Below the pieces are notes generated by a model, which saw only the letters and a list, made by a program, of their open reading frames with translations, ran no database searches and was not told the origin of the DNA. Made by a program: the position numbers and the translations under genes. Below are positions 8,273 to 16,816 of a stretch of 64,000 nucleotides of DNA, one piece after another (position 1 is the first letter of the stretch; each line of letters begins with the position of its first letter). Origin of the DNA: Clostridia bacterium (GTDB taxonomy: Bacteria > Bacillota > Clostridia > Christensenellales > Aristaeellaceae); assembly GCA_017430225.1 (NCBI GenBank), contig JAFRNK010000124.1, positions 1 through 64,000 of the forward strand, written 5' to 3'.

Positions 8273-9871
8273 ATGTATCAAGCCCTTTACCGCGTTTGGC
8301 GGCCCCAGACGTTTTCGGATATGGTCGGTCAGACGGCTATCGTGCGCACGCTGCGCAACCAGGTCCGCCTCGGACGGACTGCCCACGCCTACCTGTTCTG
8401 CGGCAGCCGCGGCACGGGCAAAACCAGCGCGGCCAAGATCATGGCCCGGGCGGTCAACTGTGAGCATCCGAACGACGGCGATCCCTGCGGGCAGTGCATG
8501 TCCTGCCAGAGCATCCTGAGCGGCGCCAGCATGGACGTGGTGGAGATGGACGCCGCCTCCAACAGCGGCGTGGACCAGATCCGCGACCTGCTGGAGAAGG
8601 TGGATTATCCCCCGCAGTTCGGGCGGTTCAAGGTCTATATTATCGACGAAGTCCACATGCTGTCGGCTGCGGCGTTCAACGCGCTGCTTAAGACCATTGA
8701 GGAGCCGCCGGCTTACATGATCTTTATCCTCGCGACCACGGAGCCTCAGAAGGTGCCTGCCACCATCCTTTCCCGCTGCCAGCGCTTCGATTTCGGGCGC
8801 TTTACCATGGAGGAACTGATCGGCCGCATGAAGCTGGCGGCCCAGGGCCAGCCGGTGACAGAGGAGGCCTATACCCTGATCGCCCAGTCTGCCGAAGGCG
8901 GCATGCGCGACGCGCTGTCGCTCCTGGATATGTGCCTGGGCATGGGCGGAGAGGTTACCGAGGAGAGCGTTCGCTTGGTGCTCGGCGCGGCGGACAGCCA
9001 GATCCTGTTCGATCTGGCGGATCACATCGCTGCCGGAGACGCGGCTGCCGCGATGACGACGATCGACCGCCTGTACAGCATGGGCTCGGATGTGACGGTG
9101 TTCCTGCGCGATTTCGGCCGCCATATGCGTTACCTGACGACGGCCCGGCTCTGCGGCGCTGCCGCGCTGACGGGCATGAGCTCGGAAAGAGCGGAGCGCT
9201 ACGCAAAACAGGCGGAAATGTTTTCGGCGCAGAAGCTCATGCGCGTGATGGAGTACATTCTGCATGCGGAGTCCGATACCCGCTGGGCCAGCAGTCCGCG
9301 CTCTGTGCTCGAGATGGCGGTGCTGCGCGCCTGCGATCCGCCGGAAGGCCAGGATGTGACGGCGCTGCTGGAGCGCATCGATACGCTGGAGGCGCGCCTG
9401 AAAGCCATCGAAAGCGGCGCGGTAGAGGTCCGCGCGTCAGGAGCACCTGCTCAGCAGCCCGCGGCCCCTGGCACGCCTGAAAAGCAGCCTGTGGCAGCGG
9501 GCAGCGTACCGGCGCAGCCGGCGCCGCCCGCGAGCGAAGCGGAAGTGTGGAAGCGCACGGTCGCGAAAGTCAAGGCTGAACAAGCCCAGCTCTCCTTCAT
9601 CCAGCGCGGGCGTTTCCAGGGTGTGCGTGATGGGGCTTACACCGTGGCGTTCCAGCCGCAGGATGAGTTTTACCTGACCCTCCTGGACAACGACCGCAGC
9701 CGCAGGATCATCGGTGACGCGCTGCTCGCCTGCGGGGCAGAGACCGGCCAGGTACGCGTCGAACTACTCAAAGACAAGGCTGCGGAACAGCGGCAGATCC
9801 AGTCCGAACAGAGCATGCAGACCCTGTTCGATACGTTCGGGCGCGACGCCGTACAGGTGAGTGACAAATAA
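8273..9871 (+). CDS. dnaX: DNA polymerase III subunit gamma/tau
   Basis: Clamp-loader ATPase of the replicative polymerase. Motifs are the N-terminal YRVWRPQTFSDMVGQ, Walker A GSRGTGKTS (residues 44-52), the zinc module Cys63/72/75/78, Walker B IIDEVH (about 124-129) and sensor 1 LATTEPQK. An Ala/Pro-rich linker (about 390-425) leads to a short C-terminal tau-like domain; at 532 aa it is typical for Clostridia. It overlaps the next gene (TAATG). The ebfC and recR genes that usually follow dnaX are absent here. Confidence 0.96.
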   Translation: MYQALYRVWRPQTFSDMVGQTAIVRTLRNQVRLGRTAHAYLFCGSRGTGKTSAAKIMARAVNCEHPNDGDPCGQCMSCQSILSGASMDVVEMDAASNSGVDQIRDLLEKVDYPPQFGRFKVYIIDEVHMLSAAAFNALLKTIEEPPAYMIFILATTEPQKVPATILSRCQRFDFGRFTMEELIGRMKLAAQGQPVTEEAYTLIAQSAEGGMRDALSLLDMCLGMGGEVTEESVRLVLGAADSQILFDLADHIAAGDAAAAMTTIDRLYSMGSDVTVFLRDFGRHMRYLTTARLCGAAALTGMSSERAERYAKQAEMFSAQKLMRVMEYILHAESDTRWASSPRSVLEMAVLRACDPPEGQDVTALLERIDTLEARLKAIESGAVEVRASGAPAQQPAAPGTPEKQPVAAGSVPAQPAPPASEAEVWKRTVAKVKAEQAQLSFIQRGRFQGVRDGAYTVAFQPQDEFYLTLLDNDRSRRIIGDALLACGAETGQVRVELLKDKAAEQRQIQSEQSMQTLFDTFGRDAVQVSDK

Positions 9872-10365
9872 TGCGGCCCGAAGTAACGGAAGCCCTGATG
9901 AAGGCGAGGGCTTTGACCTGCGAGGTGACGCCGCTCAGGACGGATTGCGGCCGCGCCTGCGGGCACGCCTGCTGCCTGCCGGACGAGACGGGCCGCGGGG
10001 GCATGCTGCTCTTTCCCGGGGAGGACGCGCTGTATCGGGACAAACCGGGCTTTACGGTGAGTGCTTATGACGCCCTGGGCATCCCTGCCCTGCTGCTGAC
10101 CTGCGACGGGCACTGTGACAGGGCTGAACGCCCGCTGAGCTGCCGGATCTTCCCGCTGCTTCCGAAATGGCGGGAGGGGCGCGTGCGTGTGGTCCGGGAC
10201 CGGCGCGGCTTCGAGGTCTGTCCGCTGCTGCCCAGCGGGCTCGGCGCATTTCAACCGGACTTTGTCGAGGCGGTCAGAGCGGCGGGCGAAGTATTGTATC
10301 AGGTCGGGGAACATCGGGTTTTTCTGGATCAGCTGCATGGGCTGATTGACGGTTTCAGTCTCTGA
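9871..10365 (+). CDS. Cysteine-cluster protein, YkgJ-like
   Basis: A 164-aa protein with clustered cysteines (CGRACGHACC near residue 30, CDGHCDRAERPLSCR near 80-95, and a later Cys) resembling the YkgJ/Fe-S or zinc-chelating domain family. The reaction is unknown. Its start overlaps the dnaX stop, so the two are translationally coupled. The methyltransferase follows after 23 nt. Confidence 0.6.
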   Translation: MRPEVTEALMKARALTCEVTPLRTDCGRACGHACCLPDETGRGGMLLFPGEDALYRDKPGFTVSAYDALGIPALLLTCDGHCDRAERPLSCRIFPLLPKWREGRVRVVRDRRGFEVCPLLPSGLGAFQPDFVEAVRAAGEVLYQVGEHRVFLDQLHGLIDGFSL

Positions 10366-10388
10366 AAGGTCTTTCCGGGGAGGGCAAT

Positions 10389-11621
10389 ATGGGGATTCGT
10401 CAAACGAACTGCGTGCGGGAAACGCGGCGTGACGCCAGAGGAGAGATCCGCCTGGGCGACAGCTGCCTCATGGATTTGTCGGCCTATTGGGGGCAGGTCT
10501 CCTGCGTCTACCTGGACCCGCCTTACATGACCGGCGACCGCTTCATCCTGCGCCAGCGGGTCGGTGTGGAAGGCTGGGGCGGCGGCAAGCGGTACATCGA
10601 CCTTCCCGCCTACACGGATCGCTGGCCGGACCGGGAAACCTATCTTGAAATGCTCAGGGGCATGGTGCGGCAGGCCGTACTGCTGCTGAAGGATGACGGC
10701 GCGCTCTTTGTGCATGTCGATACGCGGGTGGACGCCCACGTCCGCCTGCTGCTGGATGAGCTGCTCGGCGAGAAAAACTTCGTCAACCAGCTGGTCTGGT
10801 CCTACCAGTCGGGCGGGCGCGCCAGGAATCATTATTCCCGGAAGCATGACATCATTTTCTTTTACCGGAAAACCCCGGAACTCAAATTCGATATTACGCG
10901 CGTTCCGCTGCCGCGCGGCACGAACCGCCAGAATCACATGAAACGGACGGTGGACGAGAGCGGCCGCGCTTGCCGTACGATCCGCACCGCCGGCAAGACC
11001 TATGTGTATTATGACGACGATCCGGTCTATCCCGGCGACGTCTGGAACGACCTGTCCCATCTGCAGCAGAAGGATCCCCAGCGCACAGGCTACGACACGC
11101 AGAAGCCGGTCAGCCTGCTTTCCCGCGTGCTGCTGCCGGTCGCGGATGAGAACGATCTGGTGGCGGACCTCTGCGCGGGTTCCGGCACGACGGGAATCGC
11201 GGCGGCCATGAACGGCAGGCGCTTCCTGCTCGCGGATTCCAGTCCGGCGGCTTTCGCAGTCATGCGCCGCAGGCTGCTCAGCGCGAAGGTGCAGTTTGAC
11301 GCGGAAACGCCGTCCTGCATGGAACCGGCCAAGGCGGATATCCGCGTTTATCCGGGCCTGGGCTTTGACGACGTATGCCTGATGGGCTTCGAACCGCCTG
11401 AACCCTGGCCGGAAGGCATCATGAGCCCCGACGGGATCGAGCAGTGGTCTGTCGGCCAGCTGCGTGACGGCATGTTCCAGGTCCTGTCGGACGCTTTCCG
11501 TTCGCCCACGGAGCCGGAACTCAACCGGATGCTGCAGGTGCCGATGAACACGCCGGACCTCGCCGTGCTGATCGTCGACGTGCTGGGCAACCGTTACTGC
11601 TATCAGGTCGAACGTGAATGA
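10389..11621 (+). CDS. DNA methyltransferase of the DPPY (N6-adenine/N4-cytosine) type
   Basis: The catalytic motif DPPY is at residues 43-46, and the AdoMet-binding motif AGSGTTG at about 263-269 comes after it, giving the beta-class order (motif IV before motif I). An internal target-recognition-like region (FVNQLVWSYQSGGRARNHYS) lies between. A C-terminal tail of about 110 residues after the methylase core (from about 300) has no recognised family. No restriction endonuclease gene is adjacent, so it looks like an orphan methylase. The next gene starts within its stop codon (ATGA at 11618). GGGGAGGG precedes the ATG. Confidence 0.85.
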   Translation: MGIRQTNCVRETRRDARGEIRLGDSCLMDLSAYWGQVSCVYLDPPYMTGDRFILRQRVGVEGWGGGKRYIDLPAYTDRWPDRETYLEMLRGMVRQAVLLLKDDGALFVHVDTRVDAHVRLLLDELLGEKNFVNQLVWSYQSGGRARNHYSRKHDIIFFYRKTPELKFDITRVPLPRGTNRQNHMKRTVDESGRACRTIRTAGKTYVYYDDDPVYPGDVWNDLSHLQQKDPQRTGYDTQKPVSLLSRVLLPVADENDLVADLCAGSGTTGIAAAMNGRRFLLADSSPAAFAVMRRRLLSAKVQFDAETPSCMEPAKADIRVYPGLGFDDVCLMGFEPPEPWPEGIMSPDGIEQWSVGQLRDGMFQVLSDAFRSPTEPELNRMLQVPMNTPDLAVLIVDVLGNRYCYQVERE

Positions 11622-12085
11622 TCCTGAAAGTCGATGGGTCGAATATCCGGGAGGCGGCGCGGATCCATTCTGTAGCATGGCAGGCTTCGCACCGTGCGTT
11701 CTGCCAGCCTGATTTTGTGGAGCGCCATACCCCTGAGCGCCAGCAGGCTTATCTTCAGGATAAGATGGACCGCGGCGCTGCGGTCTACATGCTGGTCGCG
11801 GACAGTCCGGCCGGCATCGTTTCCGTGACCGGAAACCTGATCGAAGACCTGTATGTCCTCCCGGCGCTGCAGAACCGGGGATACGGCACGCAGCTGCTCC
11901 GTTACGCGATTTCGAAATGCGACGGAGCGCCAGCTTTGTGGATCCTGGAAAACAACGAAAACGCCGCCAGGCTGTACCGGCGGCTGGGCTTTGCGGAAAC
12001 GGGGCGGAGAAATGAGATCACGCACGGTCTGGACGAGATCGAATTTGCCCTGACCGGGAATCCGCCCATGGAGGAAAGTGTATGA
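11618..12085 (+). CDS. GNAT family N-acetyltransferase
   Basis: A 155-aa acetyl-CoA-dependent acetyltransferase. The acetyl-CoA-binding motif A is LYVLPALQNRGYGTQLL (QxxGxG, about residues 73-89), and motif B resembles NENAARLYRRLGF. The substrate is unknown. It overlaps by 4 nt both the upstream methyltransferase and the downstream P1 peptidase, indicating a translationally coupled operon. Confidence 0.88.
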   Translation: MILKVDGSNIREAARIHSVAWQASHRAFCQPDFVERHTPERQQAYLQDKMDRGAAVYMLVADSPAGIVSVTGNLIEDLYVLPALQNRGYGTQLLRYAISKCDGAPALWILENNENAARLYRRLGFAETGRRNEITHGLDEIEFALTGNPPMEESV

Positions 12086-13077
12086 ACTTTGCAGTCGGCC
12101 GCCTGCCGCACGGGCCGAATAACCTGATTACCGACGTTCCCGGCGTCCGCGTGGGTCATACCACGGTGGACAAAGGCGACTGCCATACCGGCGTGACGGT
12201 GGTCGTACCGCCGGTCAGCAACCCGTTCACGGAAAAGCTGACGGCCGCCTCCGTGGTATTCAACGGCTTCGGCAAGACGCTCGGCCTCGTGCAGGTCGAT
12301 GAGCTGGGCACGCTCGAAACCCCGATCGCCATCACCAATACGCTGAATGTCGGCAAGGTGCATGACGCGATGGTATCCTACATGCTGAAGATCTGCGCGC
12401 GTGACGGCGTCCGCCTGACATCGGTCAATCCTGTCGTGTGTGAATGCAACGACAGCCGGATGAGCGATATCGCGCAGCGGCCCGTCGGCGAAGCGGAGGT
12501 GTTTGCCGCGCTGGCTTCCGCGTCTGAGGACTTCGCTCAGGGTGCGGTCGGCGCGGGTCGCGGGACGCTCTGCTATGGCATGAAGGGCGGCATCGGCTCA
12601 TCCTCCCGCCTGATGGAGATCGACGGCAAAAACTATACCATGGGCTTGCTGGTACAGACGAATTACGGTGCGTCGGCGGATTTCCGCCCGGATGTGCTGC
12701 CGGATGGCCTCGCGGCTTGCGACCGCGGGAGCATCATCCTGGTCGCCGCGACCGACCTGCCGCTGTCTGCGCGCCAGCTCAAACGCGTGCTGCGCCGGGC
12801 TTCCGTGGGTATGGCCCGCCTCGGTTCCTACATCGGGCACGGCAGCGGCGAAATTGCTGTGGGATTCACCACCGCGCGCCCGGAGAATACGGGCAGTTTC
12901 TGCCGCCAGACGATCCTGCGGGAAGACCTGATGGATCTGCCTTTCCGCGCCATCGGCGAATGCGCCGAGGAGGCTATCCTGCAGTCGCTCTGGCACGCAG
13001 AACCGGATACCGGCCTGAACGGGGCACACATCCCCTCCTGGCGGGAAATCATGAACGAAAAGGAAGAGCGCGTATGA
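12082..13077 (+). CDS. P1 family peptidase (DmpA-like aminopeptidase/esterase)
   Basis: An N-terminal-nucleophile hydrolase of the DmpA/S58 family, 331 aa. It opens with the family signature NNLITDVPGVRVGHTT. The probable autocleavage site is Gly216-Ser217 in DRGSIILVAATDLPL, with Ser217 becoming the nucleophile of the beta chain. Family members remove N-terminal L- or D-residues from peptides and amides. Coupled by ATGA to the GNAT gene before and the D-amino-acid-type aminotransferase after, which suggests shared work on unusual amino-acid derivatives. The exact substrate is unknown. Confidence 0.92.
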   Translation: MNFAVGRLPHGPNNLITDVPGVRVGHTTVDKGDCHTGVTVVVPPVSNPFTEKLTAASVVFNGFGKTLGLVQVDELGTLETPIAITNTLNVGKVHDAMVSYMLKICARDGVRLTSVNPVVCECNDSRMSDIAQRPVGEAEVFAALASASEDFAQGAVGAGRGTLCYGMKGGIGSSSRLMEIDGKNYTMGLLVQTNYGASADFRPDVLPDGLAACDRGSIILVAATDLPLSARQLKRVLRRASVGMARLGSYIGHGSGEIAVGFTTARPENTGSFCRQTILREDLMDLPFRAIGECAEEAILQSLWHAEPDTGLNGAHIPSWREIMNEKEERV

Positions 13078-13913
13078 AAGAACTGGGTTATTACAACGGC
13101 AGAATCGGCGAGCTGAGCGAAATGACCGTCCCGATGACAGACCGCGCGTGCTGGTTCGGGGACGGCGTATACGACGCACAGATGTGCCGTCACTATCACC
13201 TGTTCGCCCTGGACGAGCACGTGGACCGCTTCTTCCGCAGTACCGCTGCCCTGCGTATGCAGCCGCCTTTCACGAAGGATGAACTGAAAGCGCTTCTGAA
13301 CAGCCTCGTGCGGAAAATGGACACGGGCGACCTGTTTGTGTATTACCAGCTCACCCGCGGCGCGGGGCCGCGCGGACACGCTTTCCCCAACTGCAAGCCG
13401 AACCTGTGGGTAACGATCACGCCGAAAGCGCTGATCGACAAAGCGGAGCCGATTTCCCTTGTCACCACGGAGGATACGCGTTTCCTGCACTGTAACGTCA
13501 AGACGCTGAACCTGATTCCGTCCGTTATGGCTGCGCAGCGCGCCGCGGAGGCCGGCTGCTACGAATCAGTCTTCTACCGTGCCGGTGGCCGGGTCACCGA
13601 GTGCGCGCACAGCAACCTGCATATCCTGCGTGCCGGAACGCTGTACACCGCTCCGGCAGACCGCCTGATCCTCGGCGGCATCGCCCGTGAAAGGCTGCTC
13701 GCGGCCTGCCGGCGGCTGGGTATCCCCGTACGGGAGGAGCCGTTTTTCCTGTCTGACCTGATGGCTGCGGACGAGATCATCACCAGCAGTTCCTCCGCGC
13801 TTTGCCTGCGGGCGGGCCGGGTGGACGGCATCGCCGCGGGCATGAAAGACGAAGCCACGTACCGCCGGATCCATGATGAAATCATCCGGGAGTACATGGC
13901 TGAGACGGAGTGA
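13074..13913 (+). CDS. Class IV aminotransferase, probably D-amino-acid transaminase
   Basis: A fold-type IV PLP enzyme, 279 aa. The opening YYNGRIGELSEMTVPMTDRA and FGDGVYD are class IV signatures. The Schiff-base Lys143 lies in NVKTLNLIPS, and Glu176 in VTECAHSN contacts the pyridine nitrogen. Sequence style fits D-alanine transaminases better than branched-chain enzymes, but aminodeoxychorismate lyase or other class IV activities cannot be excluded. It starts in the stop codon of the P1 peptidase gene. D-amino acids released by a DmpA-like peptidase would be a logical substrate; that link is inference. Confidence 0.87.
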   Translation: MKELGYYNGRIGELSEMTVPMTDRACWFGDGVYDAQMCRHYHLFALDEHVDRFFRSTAALRMQPPFTKDELKALLNSLVRKMDTGDLFVYYQLTRGAGPRGHAFPNCKPNLWVTITPKALIDKAEPISLVTTEDTRFLHCNVKTLNLIPSVMAAQRAAEAGCYESVFYRAGGRVTECAHSNLHILRAGTLYTAPADRLILGGIARERLLAACRRLGIPVREEPFFLSDLMAADEIITSSSSALCLRAGRVDGIAAGMKDEATYRRIHDEIIREYMAETE

Positions 13914-13934
13914 CCGCAGATCAATTCAATATGC

Positions 13935-14999
13935 TTACGGTTCCGGCAGGATGGCTGGAGCCCTTTTTTTATGCCGGTAAGCGCTGGGCGTCATGCCGGT
14001 GCGCTGGCGGAAGGTGCGGATGAAGTGCTCCACGCTCTCATAGCCGATGGCAGCGGCGATTTCCGAGACGGGCATGGTCGTGTCGCGCAGGAGCTCTTCC
14101 GCGTTCTCCAGGCGTACGCTGGTCAGCAGACGGATGAATGGCTGGCCGGTGATCCGCTTGATTAGCCGCGACGTGTATTCCGGTGAGTAGTGGAATTCGT
14201 TCGCCAGCCCGTTGAGGGTGGCAGTCGCGGCGTTCATCTGCAGATAGCGCGCGATGCGGATGGCGGTCTGGGTGTCGCGGATCTGGTCCTCGGGCAGTTC
14301 GCAGTCTCCTGTGTGTCGGCGCAGAAGATGGACGAACACGGTGGTCACCAGCGCGTTGATCAGGGTGGAGTAATACGCTTCCTTGTCAAAGAATTCAGCG
14401 CACAGCTTCACCATCGCGTCATGCAGTTCCTCGTCTTCTCCGGTGTGGAAGATCAGGTAGTCGATCCCCTTATGGCTGTAGAGGCTGCTCATGAAAAAGC
14501 TCGCCAGCAGGTTGTCGCCCTGGAGGATGTTGTAGAAATAATACCGGAAAGTCGAACGCCGGATCAGGACGTCGATGACGATGCTCTCGTCGCTCACGTC
14601 CAGAGAATGGGTCACCTGGGGCTGGATCAGGCAAAGATCGCCCGCGTTGAGGAGGGAGTGGTTGTTCCCCACCTGGTGGATGCATCGGCCCTCGAGCACG
14701 TAAAACATCTCGAAAAAGTTGTGGCGGTGCGGCACGGCGGGGGTATAGCAGTTGTGTTTCGATACGTGGATGCCTACGCGCCTGTCCGGGGAGAAGAAGG
14801 ATTCTTCGAGGTATTCGGGGGTGATGGTGTCCGGCCATTCGGGGATCAGCAGCGCGTTGCTGCGCACCATCGCCGGATCCAGCCTGTCCAGATAAGCCTG
14901 AAAGCTGTTGGGCGAAGAACGCGCGAGCCGGTAATTGCGGTAAAAGATCTCGCTCTCATTCAGGGTACGCAGTTTTGTCAGAAGCTGCTGTTCATTCAT
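13935..14999 (-). CDS. AraC family transcriptional regulator
   Basis: A 354-aa regulator with an N-terminal cupin-like sugar-sensing domain (about residues 90-160, PHRHNFFEMFYVLEGRC) and a C-terminal pair of helix-turn-helix motifs (about 245-345, including MPVSEIAAAIGYESVEHFIR and the F+Q+ GMTPSAYR end). It is divergent from the glycosidase/rhamnose run and probably activates it in response to rhamnose or a related sugar. That is inferred from position and from the poor -35 of the divergent promoter. Shine-Dalgarno GGAGGG precedes the ATG at 14999. Confidence 0.93.
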   Translation of the reverse strand: MNEQQLLTKLRTLNESEIFYRNYRLARSSPNSFQAYLDRLDPAMVRSNALLIPEWPDTITPEYLEESFFSPDRRVGIHVSKHNCYTPAVPHRHNFFEMFYVLEGRCIHQVGNNHSLLNAGDLCLIQPQVTHSLDVSDESIVIDVLIRRSTFRYYFYNILQGDNLLASFFMSSLYSHKGIDYLIFHTGEDEELHDAMVKLCAEFFDKEAYYSTLINALVTTVFVHLLRRHTGDCELPEDQIRDTQTAIRIARYLQMNAATATLNGLANEFHYSPEYTSRLIKRITGQPFIRLLTSVRLENAEELLRDTTMPVSEIAAAIGYESVEHFIRTFRQRTGMTPSAYRHKKRAPAILPEP

Positions 15000-15034
15000 G
15001 CTCTTCCCTCCGTTCGGGTCTCTTGTTGGGATTG

Positions 15035-15063
15035 ATTATACAGGAGCGTTTTGATTATGTCAA
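15035..15063 (-). promoter_or_regulatory. Promoter of the AraC regulator gene
   Basis: On the minus strand TTGACA (15058-15063), 17-nt spacer, TATAAT (15035-15040): full consensus. Confidence 0.9.
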
Positions 15064-15200
15064 ATAAACTGCCTGATTTCTCATCATCCGGCGGAAACGG
15101 CTGCAATGAAACCTGTACTTGCAGGAAAAATTATTTGATTATCAAAATATATCAATTAAAGAGAATAAAAATTGAATATGGATTTTATATTGATTCATTG

Positions 15201-15206
15201 TATAAT
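15201..15206 (+). promoter_or_regulatory. -10 box of the rhamnose-glycan operon, no consensus -35
   Basis: TATAAT lies 47 nt before the chosen start of the first glycosidase gene. The sequence 17 nt upstream (ATGGAT) is a poor -35, and TTGAAT lies 23 nt away. A good -10 without a -35 suggests activator dependence, fitting the divergent AraC gene. The region 15100-15200 is AT-rich. Confidence 0.55.
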
Positions 15207-15253
15207 ATTTATGAAAGTAATTCGTTGCCATGAAGGATGAGAGAGGGAAGCCG

Positions 15254-16792
15254 ATGCAGCTGATTTCTATTATCCCGGATTTTCAGCCGTTGAATGACGG
15301 CCGCCTGCTGGACAAAGCGGAGGCGTTCAAGCCTGCGCTGCATTATGCCGCCTGCTCGGCTCCGGCTTCCTGCCGCCTGAACGGTGATGATATCACTCCT
15401 GCTGCCCTTACGGACCGGTCGCTGGCCAAAGGCGACCAGGTTGTCCTGGACTTTGGCTGCCACCTGGTCGGCCGCCTGACCCTGGAGCTGGGCTGCGCCG
15501 GTTCGCATCAGGACGCGCCGGCCTATATTCAGCTGGATATGGCGGAAATCGCCGCGGAACTGGATGAGGACGCCGATCGCTATCAGGGCTGGCTGTCGCG
15601 CAGCTGGATCCAGCAGGAACGCCTGCACGTGGATCTGCTGCCTGCCCGGGTGGCCTTGCCGAGACGCTATGCGTTCCGGTATGTCCGCCTGACCGTCCTG
15701 GATACGTCGCCCAAGTATCAGCTGGTGCTGAAAGGCGCGTCCTGCGTGGCGGAGAGTGCGGTGAATATGGACGCCCTGCCTGCGCGCAGCTTTGCGGACG
15801 ACCGGCTTCGCAGGATCTACGAGGCGAGCCTGCGCACGCTGGCGGACTGCAGCCAGCTGGTGCTGGAGGACGGCCCCAAGCGCGACCGGCGGCTGTGGCT
15901 GGGCGACCTGCGGCTGCAGGCGCTGACTTCATACGTCTCTTTCCGGAGTTATGGCCTGATCAAGCGCTGCCTGTACCTTTTCGCCGGCACGCGTTTCCCG
16001 GACGGGCGTATGAGCGCGAATATATTTACCGACGGAACGCCTGTGGCGGACGATACCTACCTGGCGGACTACGCGCTGATGATGCTGCCGGCGCTGGACG
16101 AATACTTGGCGGAGACCGGCGACCGGGAAGCGCTCGACGACCTGCTCGGGCCGGCGCTGGAACAGGTGGATTACGTGCTTGGGCACTGCCTGACGGAACA
16201 GTTCGCGATCGACGAAGCCTGCGGGGAATCGAGCTTCATTGACTGGTGCGACGGGCTTGACCGCCGCGCGGCGGTGCAGGGCGTGCTGATCTGTGCGCTG
16301 GACGCCGCGGCTTCCCTGTGCGCGCGCGCCGGAGATCACGGGAAACAGCAGCACTACGCGAACAAGGCGGCAGACCTGCGCCGTGCTGCCAGGGAACAGT
16401 TCTGGTCGGATGAAAGGCACTGCTTCGTTTCCGGCGGGCAGGTGTCCGTGCATTCACAGGTCTGGATGACGCTGGCAAACGTGACGTGCGGCCAGGAAGC
16501 GGCCATGGCGATGGAGATCGCGCTGTCCGCCGGGGAAGTGCGGATGGGCGCGCCTTACATGCATCACTATTACGTGATGGCGCTTTTGCAGGCGGGCTGC
16601 CGGGACAAGGCGGAAGCCCACCTCCGGGAATACTGGGGCGGCATGCTGGATGCCGGGGCGGATACTTTCTGGGAATGCTGGGATCCGGCTGACCCGGGCG
16701 CCTCGCCGTACGGCGGCGTCATCGTCAACAGCTTCTGCCACGCCTGGAGCTGCACGCCCGCCTATATCATCGACCGTTTTTTGTCAGACTGA
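15254..16792 (+). CDS. Alpha-L-rhamnosidase-like (GH78-type) glycoside hydrolase
   Basis: A 512-aa protein with an N-terminal beta domain and an (alpha/alpha)6 barrel. The family hallmark DGPKRDRRLWLGD is at about residues 206-218 and resembles the DGxKRDRxxWxGD motif carrying a catalytic acid of GH78; YWGGMLDAGADTFWE and NSFCHAWSCTPAYI are conserved barrel elements. It has no signal peptide, so it is probably cytoplasmic. ATG 15254 is preferred because GAGGG lies 6 nt upstream; ATG 15230 has no Shine-Dalgarno. First gene of the run under the AraC regulator. It is shorter than full GH78 enzymes, so a related specificity is possible. Confidence 0.82.
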   Translation: MQLISIIPDFQPLNDGRLLDKAEAFKPALHYAACSAPASCRLNGDDITPAALTDRSLAKGDQVVLDFGCHLVGRLTLELGCAGSHQDAPAYIQLDMAEIAAELDEDADRYQGWLSRSWIQQERLHVDLLPARVALPRRYAFRYVRLTVLDTSPKYQLVLKGASCVAESAVNMDALPARSFADDRLRRIYEASLRTLADCSQLVLEDGPKRDRRLWLGDLRLQALTSYVSFRSYGLIKRCLYLFAGTRFPDGRMSANIFTDGTPVADDTYLADYALMMLPALDEYLAETGDREALDDLLGPALEQVDYVLGHCLTEQFAIDEACGESSFIDWCDGLDRRAAVQGVLICALDAAASLCARAGDHGKQQHYANKAADLRRAAREQFWSDERHCFVSGGQVSVHSQVWMTLANVTCGQEAAMAMEIALSAGEVRMGAPYMHHYYVMALLQAGCRDKAEAHLREYWGGMLDAGADTFWECWDPADPGASPYGGVIVNSFCHAWSCTPAYIIDRFLSD

Positions 16793-16816
16793 CTGCAGGA
16801 TAAGGAGGAGATTCCC

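Noticed and set aside
15051..15233. A 60-codon plus-strand frame in the AraC/glycosidase gap
   Set aside because: Lies over the divergent AraC promoter and the AT-rich control region; no ribosome binding site or family.
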